Assembly (NCBI GenBank): GCA_024220505.1
Contig: JAKZZE010000022.1
Coordinates: 806,001-870,000 of the forward strand
Direction of reading: 5' to 3'
DNA from: Rhizopus arrhizus
Taxonomy: Eukaryota; Mucoromycota; Mucoromycetes; Mucorales; Rhizopodaceae
Length of the DNA: 64,000 nt
Numbering within the stretch: position 1 is the stretch's first letter; each line of letters begins with the position of its first letter. The notes below the pieces were generated by a model that was not told the DNA's origin, did no database searches, and worked only from the letters and a program-made list of their open reading frames with translations. Below, one piece after another: positions 21,860-33,362 of the stretch. A program made the position numbers and the translations under genes.

Positions 21860-23432
21860 TTATTTTTTTAATAATACTTTTTGATAATGTGTAGGTGTAG
21901 TGCCCAATGCACCACCTGCACCGCCTACTCCACCCGCACCACTCACACCTGACAAATGACTAGCATTTTCAATAGATGATGAGATCGAATTCGTGACTAT
22001 CCTCTTGGCTCTTCTTGTGGCCACAACTAATGAATTAAGCCATGATTCCATAACAATTTCATTAGGTGCACAGAGAACATAGCTTCGTTTTGGTATGATG
22101 ATTTTGAAACAGTATTGTTTATTTTTACTGACTGGCTCAACTTCCAGTGAATCAATAATGTGGTCTAATGGAATAATACGATGAGGAGAGTATTCCTATT
22201 GTACTGGTGAGTTCATGTTGTTCATATTAAAACCTAATATATACCTTGTCATTTTCATAATATGATAATGTGTCTGTTCTCAACACAAACCAGCGCTTTC
22301 TCCATCCCTATTTATAATTATAAGTTCTCACAAAGTAAAGAAAAAGAAATTGATGATACCCTATTACGTCCTAATTTTAGCAAGTATCCTTCCATAAGTA
22401 CTCTATTTCTATTCTCCTCCAATTCGATATTTGCTTTATCCGCACTATACTCTTCATCTTCTTCTGAACTTGCAACACCTTCAATCAATTGTAATCTGGC
22501 AGAAGGATCAGATGAAGGTGATAAAGGATAATAATAATCGGGTGTGTGACTGGATGATGATGATGATGATATTGGCATGTGAATGGGTGATAGACGTTGA
22601 TCTAGTGTCCTTTTACTCTTTCTGGTTGGAATATTTATAGGTGATATCGTAGTACTTTCTTCCAAAATATTTCTTTGTTGTTGTACCACAAGATGATTTG
22701 ATTTATAAGAAGAAATGACATCCTTGGCAAACTCTTGATCACGATCAATTGAACTTGTATCATCAAAATCATACAGTCTTTGTTCTTCTTTGGCTTGGTT
22801 GATGAAATAAAACCAATCATTCATATCATTCTGATCGTTGGCTTGAACATAATACATTCTCTTTGGTGTAACAAAAGCAAATACAAATTTATATTTATGC
22901 TTTGTGGTTACTTGAACTACTTTATGTATCTCATGTAAATCAATTAATCGAAGTAATTTGTATTCCTATGGATTGATTAATATTTAAATAATTTTTAATA
23001 TCTATTTACCTTTTTGTTTTTATACATTGCCAACTTGGTTGCTCTCAACACAAACCATCTCTTTTTCCACCTCTAATAATAATTAGTCAACACTTTCTTA
23101 AATATCATCTAATCCTTTACTCTTCTTTTTTCGCCCTTCTTTAATAAATATCCAGTTTTAAATATTTTTTCAGTTTTGAGTAATTCCACAGCTTCTGCAG
23201 ATACTGGTTCTGCTTCCGGTTCATCGTCGTCAGACTTTATATTTCCTTCTTCCTCCTCTTCCTCCTCCTCCTCTTCACTCAGCACTACACTTAATTTATG
23301 TGGTTCAGACGAACTGGGCTACAAAAAAAAAAAAAAAAAGGAAAAATAAGCAACCTCTACTTTAGCACAATTTTTTATCTGTACTTTTGAATGTTTTAAT
23401 AAAAGTTCTGCTTTATGTGCTAATCCTGACAT
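21860..23432 (-). CDS. Protein with two pleckstrin-homology domains
   Basis: Six exons on the minus strand, 23432-23355, 23318-23121, 23072-23010, 22965-22360, 22307-22245 and 22195-21860, all phase 0, give 447 residues. After a short N-terminus and an acidic run of nine Glu, the first PH domain spans about residues 80-185 (FKTGYLLKKGEKRR/RWKKRWFVLRATKLAMYKN ... DMNDWFYFINQAKEEQ). A Ser-rich linker follows. The second PH domain spans about 300-410 (MEGYLLKLGRNR/GWRKRWFVLRTDTLSYYEND ... VMESWLNSLVVATRRAK), and the C-terminus is Gly/Ala/Ser-rich. In both PH domains an intron falls just before the KRWFVLR strand and another just before the EY strand, which suggests internal duplication. PH domains of this type bind phosphoinositides (family knowledge). 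Targets are unknown. The first-intron donor GTTGCT is non-consensus. Confidence 0.78.
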
Positions 23433-23794
23433 TTTGTACAAAATTTTAAAAATAAATAAGAAACACCCACACCTTTATATACAGTCTCTCTTCCTCACAC
23501 CTATACACGCCCTCAGCCTTTTTTTCTATTTTTGGACTTTCTGCATAAGAATAGAGTATAAACAATTCCTCATTTGGATATAGAGAGAAAGAGTGGGATG
23601 AGGGGTCATGGGTACAATGTACGATCATGGGCTATTGTTTACTATAGTAGTATTATCGACAACATACAGATTGTTTATGATATTAATGCGATGTCTTTAC
23701 AGTTGTAGGGTTAGTCAAAGTTTGTGACTCGAAAAAAAAATAAATAGAAACAGCCAAAATCATCAAAAAAAAAAAAATAGATCTTTTACTCAAG

Positions 23795-25922
23795 ATGTTT
23801 TCGATTGCTAGATATAACGGAGAAGAAGAAAATGATACTAGGACATTTGAAAAAAAGCAAGATCGTTTAAATAAGCTTAATTCAAAAATAAACAACAAGA
23901 GAAAAAACGAATCAATTGAAAAGAAGTCTGAGAAAAAGAAAAAGCAAGATCCAGAAGAGCAATCAACTAGTGAGAATGTAGAAGAAGAAAAAGAGGAAGA
24001 GATTGAAAAAGAACAAGAAAAGAATGACGACCAGAAAGAAGAAAAGAAGAAAGATCATGAGGAAAAAGAAGTACCAACATTGGAAGCATTTCCCAATATG
24101 GTGGGTCGTAAAGCAAAACATAGTAAAGAAGAAATCAACATGCTCAAAAATATGGGTGTTCCCGACTGGTTATTGCACCCAACTGTTGTCTCTCCAAAAA
24201 ACGCATGTGAATTGGACCAAGTTGGATTGTCACCTTGGTTAGTTCAACGATGTAAAGATATTGGTTTATCTTCATTGTTTGCAGGTAATTTGCACGCGAT
24301 TCATATACAGTCATTCTATGTGCTTATCATTATTATCTATAGTTCAAATGGCTGTCATTCCTGTCTTTCTTAGACATAAAACATTATATGACACAATCAA
24401 GGTCTCGGGTGACCTTTGTATATCCGCTCCAACAGGTAGTGGTAAGACAATGGCCTATGTTTTGCCTATTGTTGATATATTATCCAAAAGAGTCGTCAAA
24501 AGATTAAGAGCAGTGGTTGTGTTGCCCACACGAGATTTGGTTGTACAAGTCAAGGAAACATTTGATGCATTTGTCAAGGGCACAGATTTAGTCGTTGCAG
24601 CTGTCAGCGGTCAACAATCGTTTGCTCATGAACAGCACGTATTAGTCGGAAATGAGGAAGAAAGGTGAATAGGATATATTAGAGTATGAAATATCATTAG
24701 TAACATTTAAAAAGTTACCCTGGTGGAAAGAGTAGAGTGGACATCTTAATAGCCACACCAGGTCGTTTAATAGATCATTTAAATACCACACCCAATTTTA
24801 CACTTCAGCATGTTCGGTTCTTGGTGATTGATGAAGCAGATCGTCTTTTAAATCAAAGCTTTAATGATTGGTTAAATAGAATCTTGTTGGCGACCAATCC
24901 AGTCGTCAATGCAGATGCACCTTTGCTAGGATTTAAAACTGATAAAAATGGGTAAGTAAAAAAAAAAAAAAAAAAAGCAAAGGATGTAATGAAATCTAAT
25001 TCAGACTATCAGTATTATGTTACCAGATGCTATTGCACCCACTTTTCTTAAATCTCACTATAAGTTACCTGTGACTGATCTTGATATCCCCAAAGCACCG
25101 TTTGTGAGTATATAGACTTATTTACTGACTATAAAAGGTACTAATTCAACTGTACAGATACAAAAACTGCTCTTCTCAGCTACATTAACAAAAAATCCAG
25201 CAAAAATAGCAGGATTGCATTTAAACGAACCAGAATATATCTCAGTTCAGCATGAGGATGAGGATCATACACAAAGAGAATACACCACGCCAGAAGGATT
25301 AAAGGAATATATGACCATTGTTTCTACAGAAAAGAAGCCCCTGGTTGTTATTTATTTGTTACATCAATTAGGTGTCAAATCAGGTCTGTGTTTTACAAAG
25401 TCAGTTGAATCCACCGAGAGACTACAGACATTGATCAATGCCTATGAAGCGTTACAACCAGAAGAAAAACGTATTAAAGTAAAGGAGTATTCAAGTGAAC
25501 TTCGACCTACAGAAAGAAAAGCTGTACTAAAACAATTTAAAGACGGAGAGATTGATTTGTGAGACTGCATGATGATGATGTCCTTTCATTTACTTACTTT
25601 TCTAACTAGGTTAATTTGCTCTGATTTGATTGGAAGAGGTATCGATTTGGACTCTGTAGAGTATGTTGTGAGTTATGATGCACCAGCTTATATGGATAAA
25701 TACATTCATCGAGTGGGTCGTACAGCCAGAGCTGGCAGAGAAGGTGTAGCATATACACTAGTAGAAAAGCCACAAGCGAGACATTTTAAGGAAATGATGC
25801 GCCATGCGGGACATTTAGATCAAATTCAGACATTGAATATAGAAAAGGAAAAAATACAAGAATTGGTGCCTGATTACGAAAAGGCAATGGAAAGTGTTAC
25901 GACTGATAACAATAGTATTTAA
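23795..25922 (+). CDS. DBP6: DEAD-box ATP-dependent RNA helicase Dbp6/DDX51
   Basis: Six exons, 23795-24284, 24343-24664, 24715-24951, 25013-25103, 25158-25558 and 25610-25922, give 617 residues with closed phases. The N-terminal ~100 residues are highly charged (K/E). The helicase core shows motif [10 protein letters not shown], Ia LPTRDL, TPGRL, motif II DEAD ([11 protein letters not shown]), motif III SATLT, RGIDLD and motif [12 protein letters not shown]. The N-terminal block [10 protein letters not shown] and the [11 protein letters not shown] segment in place of a canonical Q-motif, plus [19 protein letters not shown], are characteristic of the Dbp6/DDX51 group. That helicase acts in early 60S ribosomal subunit assembly in the nucleolus. 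Acceptor choice for exon 4 was fixed by frame (AG at 25011-25012). The neighbouring VNX1-like start is only about 50 bp downstream on the same strand. Confidence 0.9.
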
Positions 25923-25973
25923 ACACAGCTTGTTGTCATCTCTTTCTTTCCTCTTTATTGTAAAATAATAAAA

Positions 25974-28535
25974 ATGAAATTGTTAAAAACAATAGACAAA
26001 AATACGGAATCTTTGAATAGAGTTAAAATACAGGAAAATAATGAAAGAGAAACAATGACATTAAAAGATCGTCAAGAAGTAAAGAAATATAGAATAACAC
26101 TTTGAGTGCTTTTTATGTCATCAATGTTATTATTATAGGCTATGAATAAGATTCATCCATTCGGTTTACCTGTTTGGAAACCTGCTTTATATAAAAAATC
26201 TCGGTCAATTGTACGTAAAGCGAACAAGGCACTTCATTCTTCCCCTTCTTCTTCTGCCCCAGAATTTTTAAACCCAGGAAATATCCTTTGGTTATTCTTG
26301 TTTGGTTGGTGGTTGTCTTTAATCATACTATTGCTATCTATCGTTCTATTTTTAATTCCTTCCAAAGAGAGATGCTATGGTCGTGTGTTAAGAGAACTAT
26401 CTTTCTATCTATTTTGGCCATTTGGTAAATATGTGGAACGTCAGGTGGAGATCACTCCTGCTATTCAAACAAGTCATGCATTTGAAGAGGAAGAAATGAT
26501 CGATCTTTTGTCTTGGACTAAAAATGTATGTCATCAATTCAAGCTTGCAACGTTCTTGAATCTTGGTTTAAGTGGGTTTGTGTATTATGTCCTGTTCTTT
26601 TTCATCTTGGGTAAATAATAGTAAATACAATGTGATGTTTTGTTAATAGTCATTCTTTAGCTCCATTATTGTTATGTGTTTCAATTTTATGCTGGATGGC
26701 TGTTGTCTCAATTCCCATGGCAAAACTTAATTATACCTTGGTTTATCATCTTTACAGACATCCCCTCTCTTTACGCTTCAAATCAAGTCAATCATCCTCT
26801 GGACTATTATCAGAGAGCACATCAAGCTCACCTTCCATGATCATCTTGTGCACCTATCAAGCCATTGGACTTCAATATTATAAATACACATTTGACGGTA
26901 TCAATATCATCTTTATCAATCTGATGCCACTCGTCTTTTTTGTCATCTTGGATGATTATCTATTCAACAAAAGCCTTATTCACTCATCTGCCGTCATTTT
27001 CGCACTCGCCTTGGCATCTGTTATTCCTCTCTCTTACTTTATCGGTATGGCTATCAGTTCAATCTCTGCTCAGAGCAGTATGGGTGTGGGTGCAGTAATC
27101 ACTGCGACGTTTGGTAGTATCATTGAAATCATCTTATATGCTGTATCCCTCGTAAATGGTAAAAGTATTCTTGTAGAAGGTGCTCTTATTGGCAGCTTCT
27201 TGGCTGGTGTCTTGTTGATGCCAGGCTGCTCAATGATTAGTGGTGGTATCAAAAGAAAAGAACAAAGGTTTAATGCTAAAAGTGCAGGTAAATCCTGTTT
27301 GAAAAAAGAAGAAGGATGTGTATAAATAAATCTTGGATTTTAGGGGTGACATCTACTATGCTAATTATGGCCATCATTGGTGCTTTAACTCCTACTTTGT
27401 TTTATCAAATGTTTGGCTCATTTGAGTTGAAATGTATTGGCTGTCGAGACACAGTTGGTAATGGAACTATTGCTTGTTCTAGATGTTACTATGATCAAAT
27501 GAATCCAACAAAAGATCCCGTCTATCAAAACAATGTAAAACCACTCATGTGGATATGTGTGATTGTTTTGCCTTCTGTAAACTTACAAAGACGTAAATAG
27601 TCGTTTATTTTAGCTAAAATTCAATTGGTTTAGGCTTATATCATCGGCCTTATATTCAGTTTACGTACTCATGTTGATATGGTTTGGAAATCAACGGACA
27701 ACGATTATCTTAAAAATCATGCTGATACTAACTATCATCATCAACCTACCACTCTTTCCATCTATTCACTTAAAGGAAAAGCATCTGAAGATGCTTCTAG
27801 TTCAGGTAAGCAAATGCACTTAATATTCACGTTGGAAATTTACTTTTTAAACAGATCCAAGCTCATCAGGGCAGAATGTCTCTTTTGTATTAGAGCAACC
27901 TACCACATTTCAAATATTACTTGATGAAGAAGAAGACAAGGAACTTGCAGGACATGACTCACCCAATTGGAGCAAAAACAAGAGCTTTATCATACTATTC
28001 GGATGTACTTTACTCTATTCGATTATTGCTGAAATCCTAGTCAACACAATCGATGAAGTGATGAAGAAATTTCCAATAAGCGAAAAGTTCTTGGGACTAA
28101 CATTATTTGCTCTTGTACCCAATATCACTGAATTCATGAATGCCATCTCGTTTGCTTTGTACGGTAATATTGTCTTGAGTATGGAAATTGGATCTGCTTA
28201 TGCACTTCAAGTCTGTTTACTACAAATACCGGCCATGGTTGCCTTTTCGGCCTGGTATAATTATGGTAAAGAAGAAGCAACAAAGTTGACATTGAGGTAA
28301 ATCTGAACAATGAATTACAAAAGCACAATAATAACCCCGCTCAAGTCTCGTGTTTCCTCGATGGGATATCATTTCAGTTTTATTCTCGGTATTTGTGTTG
28401 ACTTACACTTATCAAGAAGGGAAATCGAATTATTTCAAGGGAAGCATACTCATTCTGAGCTATATTGTATTAATTACTGGATTTTACTTTGTTCCGCTTT
28501 CTTCTGAGGACGGTATTCTGGTTGGTTTATCTTGA
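25974..28535 (+). CDS. VNX1: Vacuolar cation/H+ antiporter of the CaCA family, VNX1-like
   Basis: Seven exons, 25974-26078, 26139-26610, 26661-27287, 27344-27576, 27634-27805, 27855-28296 and 28346-28535, give 746 residues. The N-terminal part holds KIHPFGLPVWKPALYKKSRS, the hallmark of the fungal VNX1 N-terminal region. Many transmembrane segments follow. The two ion-binding alpha repeats are visible as GVGAVITATFGSIIEIILYA and LTLFALVPNITEFMNAIS. A Cys-containing luminal loop (CIGCRDTVGNGTIACSRCYY) and a polar loop (about 27,680-27,950) separate the halves. VNX1 exchanges Na+/K+ for protons at the vacuole, whereas VCX1 paralogues prefer Ca2+. The N-terminal region argues for VNX1. Exon 1 (35 residues) is supported only by frame and splice signals; otherwise translation would begin at 26142. 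Confidence 0.85.
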
Positions 28536-28672
28536 TCATTAAATGCATATTAATTTATCATTCAAATAATAAAATTGAGATTGTACACCTAAAGCGTAAA
28601 ATTTCCTTTCATAGAGAACAAAAAGCAGGTAATTGTATAAAGACATGTTCTATTTTTTGTATAGCAAAACTT

Positions 28673-29184
28673 ATGATTTTCATGCGTACTTTTACTATCA
28701 TTCTAGTTTTCTTTTTCACTTTCTTTATCCAATTGAATCTAGCATTTTGTGTATATAACAAATTATCTAAAGGTTATTTTTATGTTGAAAGTGAGACTGG
28801 AAGAGCGTCATCTACAAAGTAATGAAATATACTTTTTTAAAATGAAAGAAACTTATTCAAAATTGAATATAGGGATTTTCGAAAGCGTATTTATCCTGGA
28901 GGTCAAGAGTGCTGCCATTATTCAAATACAGACTGCACACCTAATGGCAACATCAATGAAGAAATGGAATTTTGTGTATGTAATGAAGGAAGCCATAAAA
29001 TTTTCCATTAATATATTTGTAGTTTCAATTTCAATGGGGAGGAATAGTTGCTGAAGGTATTAAATGTGCTGCAGGAGATGGCATAGTAGTTTATGGAGAA
29101 CAAACTAATTATTGGGCAGAATGTACAGACGCAATCACTGGAGAAACAAAGAGGGCGAATTTTTATGATGTACGCTTTGGCTAA
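28673..29184 (+). CDS. Small secreted cysteine-containing protein, family unknown
   Basis: Three exons, 28673-28818, 28873-28975 and 29023-29184, encode 136 residues; a second in-frame ATG at 28682 would give 133. The N-terminus MIFMRTFTIILVFFFTFFIQ then LNLAFC is a strong signal peptide with no later membrane segment. The mature part has KGYFYVESETGRASSTKDFR, YPGGQECCHYSNTDCTPN, EEMEFCFQFQWGGIVAEGIK, CAAGDGIVVYGEQTNYWAEC and ends in FYDVRFG. A paired CC and spaced single cysteines suggest disulfides. I do not recognise the family; small secreted proteins of this kind in fungi can be wall, effector or defence proteins. The middle donor GTATGT is perfect. The 3' end converges on the HAD hydrolase gene, with about 43 bp between stop codons. 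Confidence 0.68.
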
Positions 29185-29227
29185 TTCTTTTAATAAATTA
29201 ATAAAAAAATATTACTGCAATATCAAA

Positions 29228-30434
29228 TTATAGACTACAAGTTGTCTGCTTATGTTCCTCTCCCTCACTCAAATTATTTATGTATGGGTAAAGATCATGC
29301 AGGCTAAGTAGTCTTTTTGGTCTGTGAAGTGGTATACTTGTATCTGCAACCATTGCTGGTGAAAAGTCTTCATAAGAAAGTTTGCCTATTTTAATTTTTA
29401 GTATTTTCTCTCTTTTTACATATAGAAACAAACTTCTAGCAAGCAAAACAGAATTCCAGCCAGCACACTCAGCTCCTACATACAACATGATTAGAAAGTC
29501 CATTTAAGGAGTTAAAAAGGAGGAAAGAGGGGTTTCTTTACCAAAATAATCCCTATTGAATCGAGTTACAACAAGGCTTATATAAAATAGCTAATCTTAC
29601 TTGTCTATATCATCACCAACATGTAAAGCATTTTCAGCAGGAACATCTCCAGCAAGCTCAAGTGCTTTGTTAAAAATTGCTTTATTTGGCTTTTCAAAAC
29701 CAACAACTGCACTTGCTAAGACGAAATCGAAGTATCTGTTCAACTTTAAATTCTCAACCACATGCACTTGTAAAAAAAGAAAAAAAAAAAAGCATAAGTA
29801 CGCACACACACAGAAACAACTATGTTACAATTCAACTTACCCACCCTTTCATCCGAGTTACTTATTACACCCAATTTGAATCCTTGATGCTTGAGTAGGT
29901 CTAATGTCCCCATTACATCTGGAAATATCGAATATGCATCAGCAGTTGTGAAGCGATCGTATAGAGCGTCATAAAGTTGATCAAATTTAGGGTCTAATGC
30001 TTTACAATAGTTTAGTTTACAACTTTGCTGCTTTTCTGCTTTTCTGTGTTACCTTTTGAATTAACACCGGCATTTAAAAAAGTAGAATAGACTAGCTTTT
30101 TATTTATTTATTGTTAATAATAAACACACTCTAATGCATTATATCCTTCATACCTCTTTCCACCAACCTCGAGGATTCATTCCTTTACTAATTCCATAAA
30201 AAGGTGCATTTAATTGCTGATTTTTGTAGGCTTGTCCAAAGTGTGATGTTATTTGTTCTTTTGTAACTTCTATTCCGCATTTTTTTGCTTCTTCAACCTA
30301 AATGGTTGTTATTTTTTATGCATTTTTTATAAACAATTTTTGTTTACATATTGTGCCGATAAGCTTCCTCTCGGCTTAAAAAGAGTATTATAAGCGTCAA
30401 AGGTAATGAGCTTAACTCTTCTTAAATTTGACAT
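29228..30434 (-). CDS. HAD-superfamily hydrolase, HDHD3-like
   Basis: Seven exons on the minus strand, 30434-30348, 30297-30154, 30095-30053, 29999-29841, 29766-29601, 29552-29542 and 29475-29228, give 285 residues with exact phase closure. HAD motif I is RVKLITFDAYNTLFKPRG, with nucleophile D and the D-x-x-x-T pattern. Motif II is GVISNSDERV. The motif III lysine lies in VVGFEKPNKAIF, and motif IV is ALHVGDDIDKDYFGAECAGW. The cap contains KCGIEVTKEQI and FYGISKGMNPRGWW. Order and spacing match HDHD3-type phosphatases of unknown substrate. Exon 6 is only 11 nt and supplies the 'DYF' of motif IV; without it the motif is lost. The C-terminal extension after LLARSLFLYVKRE is longer than usual, so a further intron there is possible. 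Confidence 0.82.
29542..29552 (-). other. 11-nt micro-exon of the HDHD3-like gene
   Basis: The segment between AG (29554-29553) and GTAAAG (29541 downward) completes a Lys codon, encodes Asp-Tyr-Phe and begins a Gly codon. Its inclusion restores the conserved G-D-x-x-x-K/N-D-Y-x-G-A run of HAD motif IV in frame with both neighbours. Confidence 0.75.
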
Positions 30435-30659
30435 TTGTTGTAAAAGAAAAAAAGTTAGTTTTAAATGAATTTATGTCAGGGAGCTTTTTAATCGCAGCAG
30501 TCACCGTGTTAAAAAGCAGAGAAAAGAGAGAGAGAAATGAATGGTTGGATTTAAATATAAAAAAGTGCACAGGTGATCATCTTTATGAATCCCTTTATTC
30601 ATGTGAAAATCATACCAAGTGATGTTTATATGTGTTTTAATAATATTTTTTTTTTTTTT

Positions 30660-32742
30660 CTATATCAATGATTTCAACTGTTCTTCAACCTTTTCCCAAT
30701 CCTTAGTTGGGACATATGTAATAGTTCTTTGGAAATGCTTTTCAATACTTGTCATTTGTTGCCAGCTTTCTTTACTATCAACAAGTATAATACTAACACC
30801 AGTACGTCCAAAACGGCCCGTACGACCAATTCTATGAAGATAAGCTTCATAGTCTACATTATTACGTTGATCAATAGGAAGATCATAGTTAATAACCAAA
30901 GATACTTGAGAAATATCAATACCACGAGCAATCACGTTGGTTGTGATCAATACTTTATATTCTCCTCTACGGAAATCATCCATCACTTTATCACGCTCTT
31001 CAGGTAACATCTTACCGTGAAGAGAAACAACTGAATGTCCTTGCTGAGACATACGCTTGGCTATTTCATCGGCTGAATCACGTCGCTTACAGAAAATGAT
31101 GCTTTGACTCACTGTCAACAAGTCGTAAATGTTGCACAATACTTCATATTTGTGTTCTTGGCTGTCGCAATCCATGTAGAACTGTTTAATTGCATCAACG
31201 CTTAGATCTTCACGCTTTAATGAGATTTCGTTGGCATTGGGTGCAAACTTCGTGGCAAATCTACGAACGTTATCCGGGAAAGTTGCAGAGAATAATACGA
31301 CTTGAGGGTTACCCTTAATCATACTAATTTTACGTTAACTATCTTTTTCTTTCATTATGTGTATATTTGCTTACTTTTTAATACGAATACTTTGATCACC
31401 TAAACCATCTTGATCCAACATATTATCAGCTTCATCCAAGACAAAAATCTTCACAGCTTGTACAGGTAATTGTCTTTTCTTAATCATTTCCATGACAGTA
31501 CCAGGGGTACCCACAACGACTTGAGCATGAACAGGCTCTTTTTTTCGAAGAAAATCCTTTACTACCAATTGACTCGTAATTTGTGTAAATTTGCTCATGG
31601 CTTGAACAACATCCATAATTTGTCGAGCAAGTTCACGAGAAGGTGCAAGACAAATGGCCTACACAAAACTTATTTAAGTGTACTCCCTTTAATTAGCACA
31701 TATAGAGGAAATTACCTGTGGAACATTCATACCAGGAACTAATCTTGTCAACATGGTCAAAACAAAAGCAGCCGTTTTACCAGTACCACTTTGAGATTGG
31801 CCAATCATGTTTCTAGGACTGGTAAACATGCGTTAAAAAGAGTTAATTGTAAATAGTCAATGTATTTACGGGTTGCTAATCAACAAAGGTAAAGCACGTT
31901 CTTGAATTTTAGAAGGCTTGGAAAAGTTCATAGCGTATAAGCCCTTTAAAAGTTCGGGACTCCTATATTATTAACAATCTGTAAGTTTTTCTTATTTTTT
32001 GTCATGTTTTTTTCTTTTTACAATCCTAATTCTTCAAATGATTTAACAGAATACAAAGGAGAGTTGGGATCAGCTTGCTGGTCAGCAAGTTTGACTTGAA
32101 CAGTATGAGTACTTTGAATCAAATTATTTTCAGATTGGTTCTCTATAAAAGAGTACATTAATTTTACTCCCTTTATTAACAAACAGTGCTTGTTTTTCGC
32201 TTTACCAGGCTTTTTAGGCGGTTGAGCTGGTTGAGCTGGTTGAGCTGCCTGAGCTGGTTGAGCTGCCTGAGCTGGTTGAGCTGCCTGAGCTGGTTGAGCT
32301 GCCTGAGCTGGTTGAGCTGGTTGAGCTGGTTGAGCTGGTTGAGCTGGTTGAGCTGGTTGAGCTGGTTGAGCTGGTTGAGCTGGTTGAGCTGGTGGAGCTG
32401 GTTGAGTTTGTGATTGTTGGGAAGATTGAGGAAGTTGATTTTCTGACTCTGTTTAAATTTATATTAGAAAACACGCATTTTTTAAATCTTTTAAATACTT
32501 TTAGCAACATCGCCATTAGGAGTAGCTGTAAAATTTCTTACAAATTAGAACTTTTTATTATTTATTTATTTCTGCTTGATCTTACGGCCAGTGGCAAGAC
32601 CACCAAGTCTCGAGGTGATACTATCAACAGGATCTAATGTACTCTGCGTTAATTATCAAGTAATCGCGAAAATACAAGAAAAAAAACGAGCTATATAACA
32701 AAGCATAATTTTCTCTTTTAAAATGATTTGCGTACCAGACAT
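30660..32742 (-). CDS. DBP5: DEAD-box helicase Dbp5/DDX19, mRNA export factor
   Basis: Nine exons on the minus strand, 32742-32736, 32633-32586, 32525-32499, 32448-32206, 32142-32022, 31962-31870, 31818-31716, 31658-31375 and 31323-30660, give 529 residues, phases closed. Motifs present: motif [25 protein letters not shown], motif [10 protein letters not shown], motif III SATFP, ARGID and motif [33 protein letters not shown] is the Q motif, and [18 protein letters not shown] is specific for Dbp5. The end ([12 protein letters not shown]) equals the usual C-terminus. Dbp5 remodels mRNPs at the cytoplasmic face of nuclear pores with Gle1 and inositol hexakisphosphate. The N-terminal linker is expanded by about 20 Gln-Pro-Ala type repeats. 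Exon 1 is only 7 nt (Met-Ser plus one base). Confidence 0.93.
32219..32403. repeat. 9-bp tandem repeat encoding Gln-Pro-Ala / Gln-Ala-Ala units in DBP5
   Basis: About 20 tandem copies of a 9-bp unit (plus strand GGTTGAGCT, with GCCTGAGCT variants alternating near one end). In the DBP5 frame it reads Ala-Gln-Pro with Ala-Gln-Ala variants, and GGTGGAGCT gives Ala-Pro-Pro. The other frames give artefactual Ser/Thr or Leu/Ser/Trp repeats. Confidence 0.92.
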
Positions 32743-33362
32743 GCTTTTTATTTTAAACAAACAAAAACAAGGGAAAAAAGTCTTTGTCAAAAGAAGCTGT
32801 TTTTAGAAAGACTTTGCAATTGACCCTCCGATGTGACGTAGTAAAAATGGCTGATTTATTTCTTTCACCAATGAAATTCGTAGATTCGAATATGAGCTTA
32901 ATTGGCAATTACACTTAAGTAATCTATGTTTACCTTTTGAATTTTTTGTAAAAAAAAGAATAGGCATTATCTGCTTCATTGTATAATGCTCTCAATTTTT
33001 AGTTATTCCTTTTGGGAACTTTTTTTTTTTTTTTTTTTGAAGTTTTCTACTGGCTCTTCGTCTTCCATTGCTGATCCAATAAACTAACAATATTAGGTAA
33101 TATAGTAGTATACGATGCAGGTACAGAATAAATAGATACAATAGACAGTTAATATGAAGGATCAACTAATCATTTAAGAATGTTTTTCTTATCACTTGTT
33201 CCACCATGCTAATATGCCATAATATTTACTCTTCGTAGAGCTCAATATTCATAATTCGCGTAGTAAAGCATATGCTTACATATGGCTTTGCTTCACTAGA
33301 ACCAATTACATGCACAACTTATCATGCTGATGAGAGATGTATATTACAGACTATTCAACAAA
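32743..33362. other. Intergenic between DBP5 and a membrane-protein fragment
   Basis: AT-rich. A weak alternative last exon for the fragment gene (about 33083-33047, LLDQQWKTKSQ then stop) could lie here if the stop at 33363-33365 is spliced out, but the simpler reading ends before it. Nothing else seen. Confidence 0.4.

Noticed and set aside
32186..32516. Leu/Ser/Trp-repeat and Thr/Ser/Ser-repeat proteins on either strand
   Set aside because: They are other-frame readings of the 9-bp repeat that encodes Gln-Pro-Ala in DBP5. Only the DBP5 frame joins to valid exons.
33047..33083. Extra last exon (LLDQQWKTKSQ) for the membrane-protein fragment
   Set aside because: Needs a roughly 280-nt intron, much longer than its neighbours, while a stop follows directly after GDIR.
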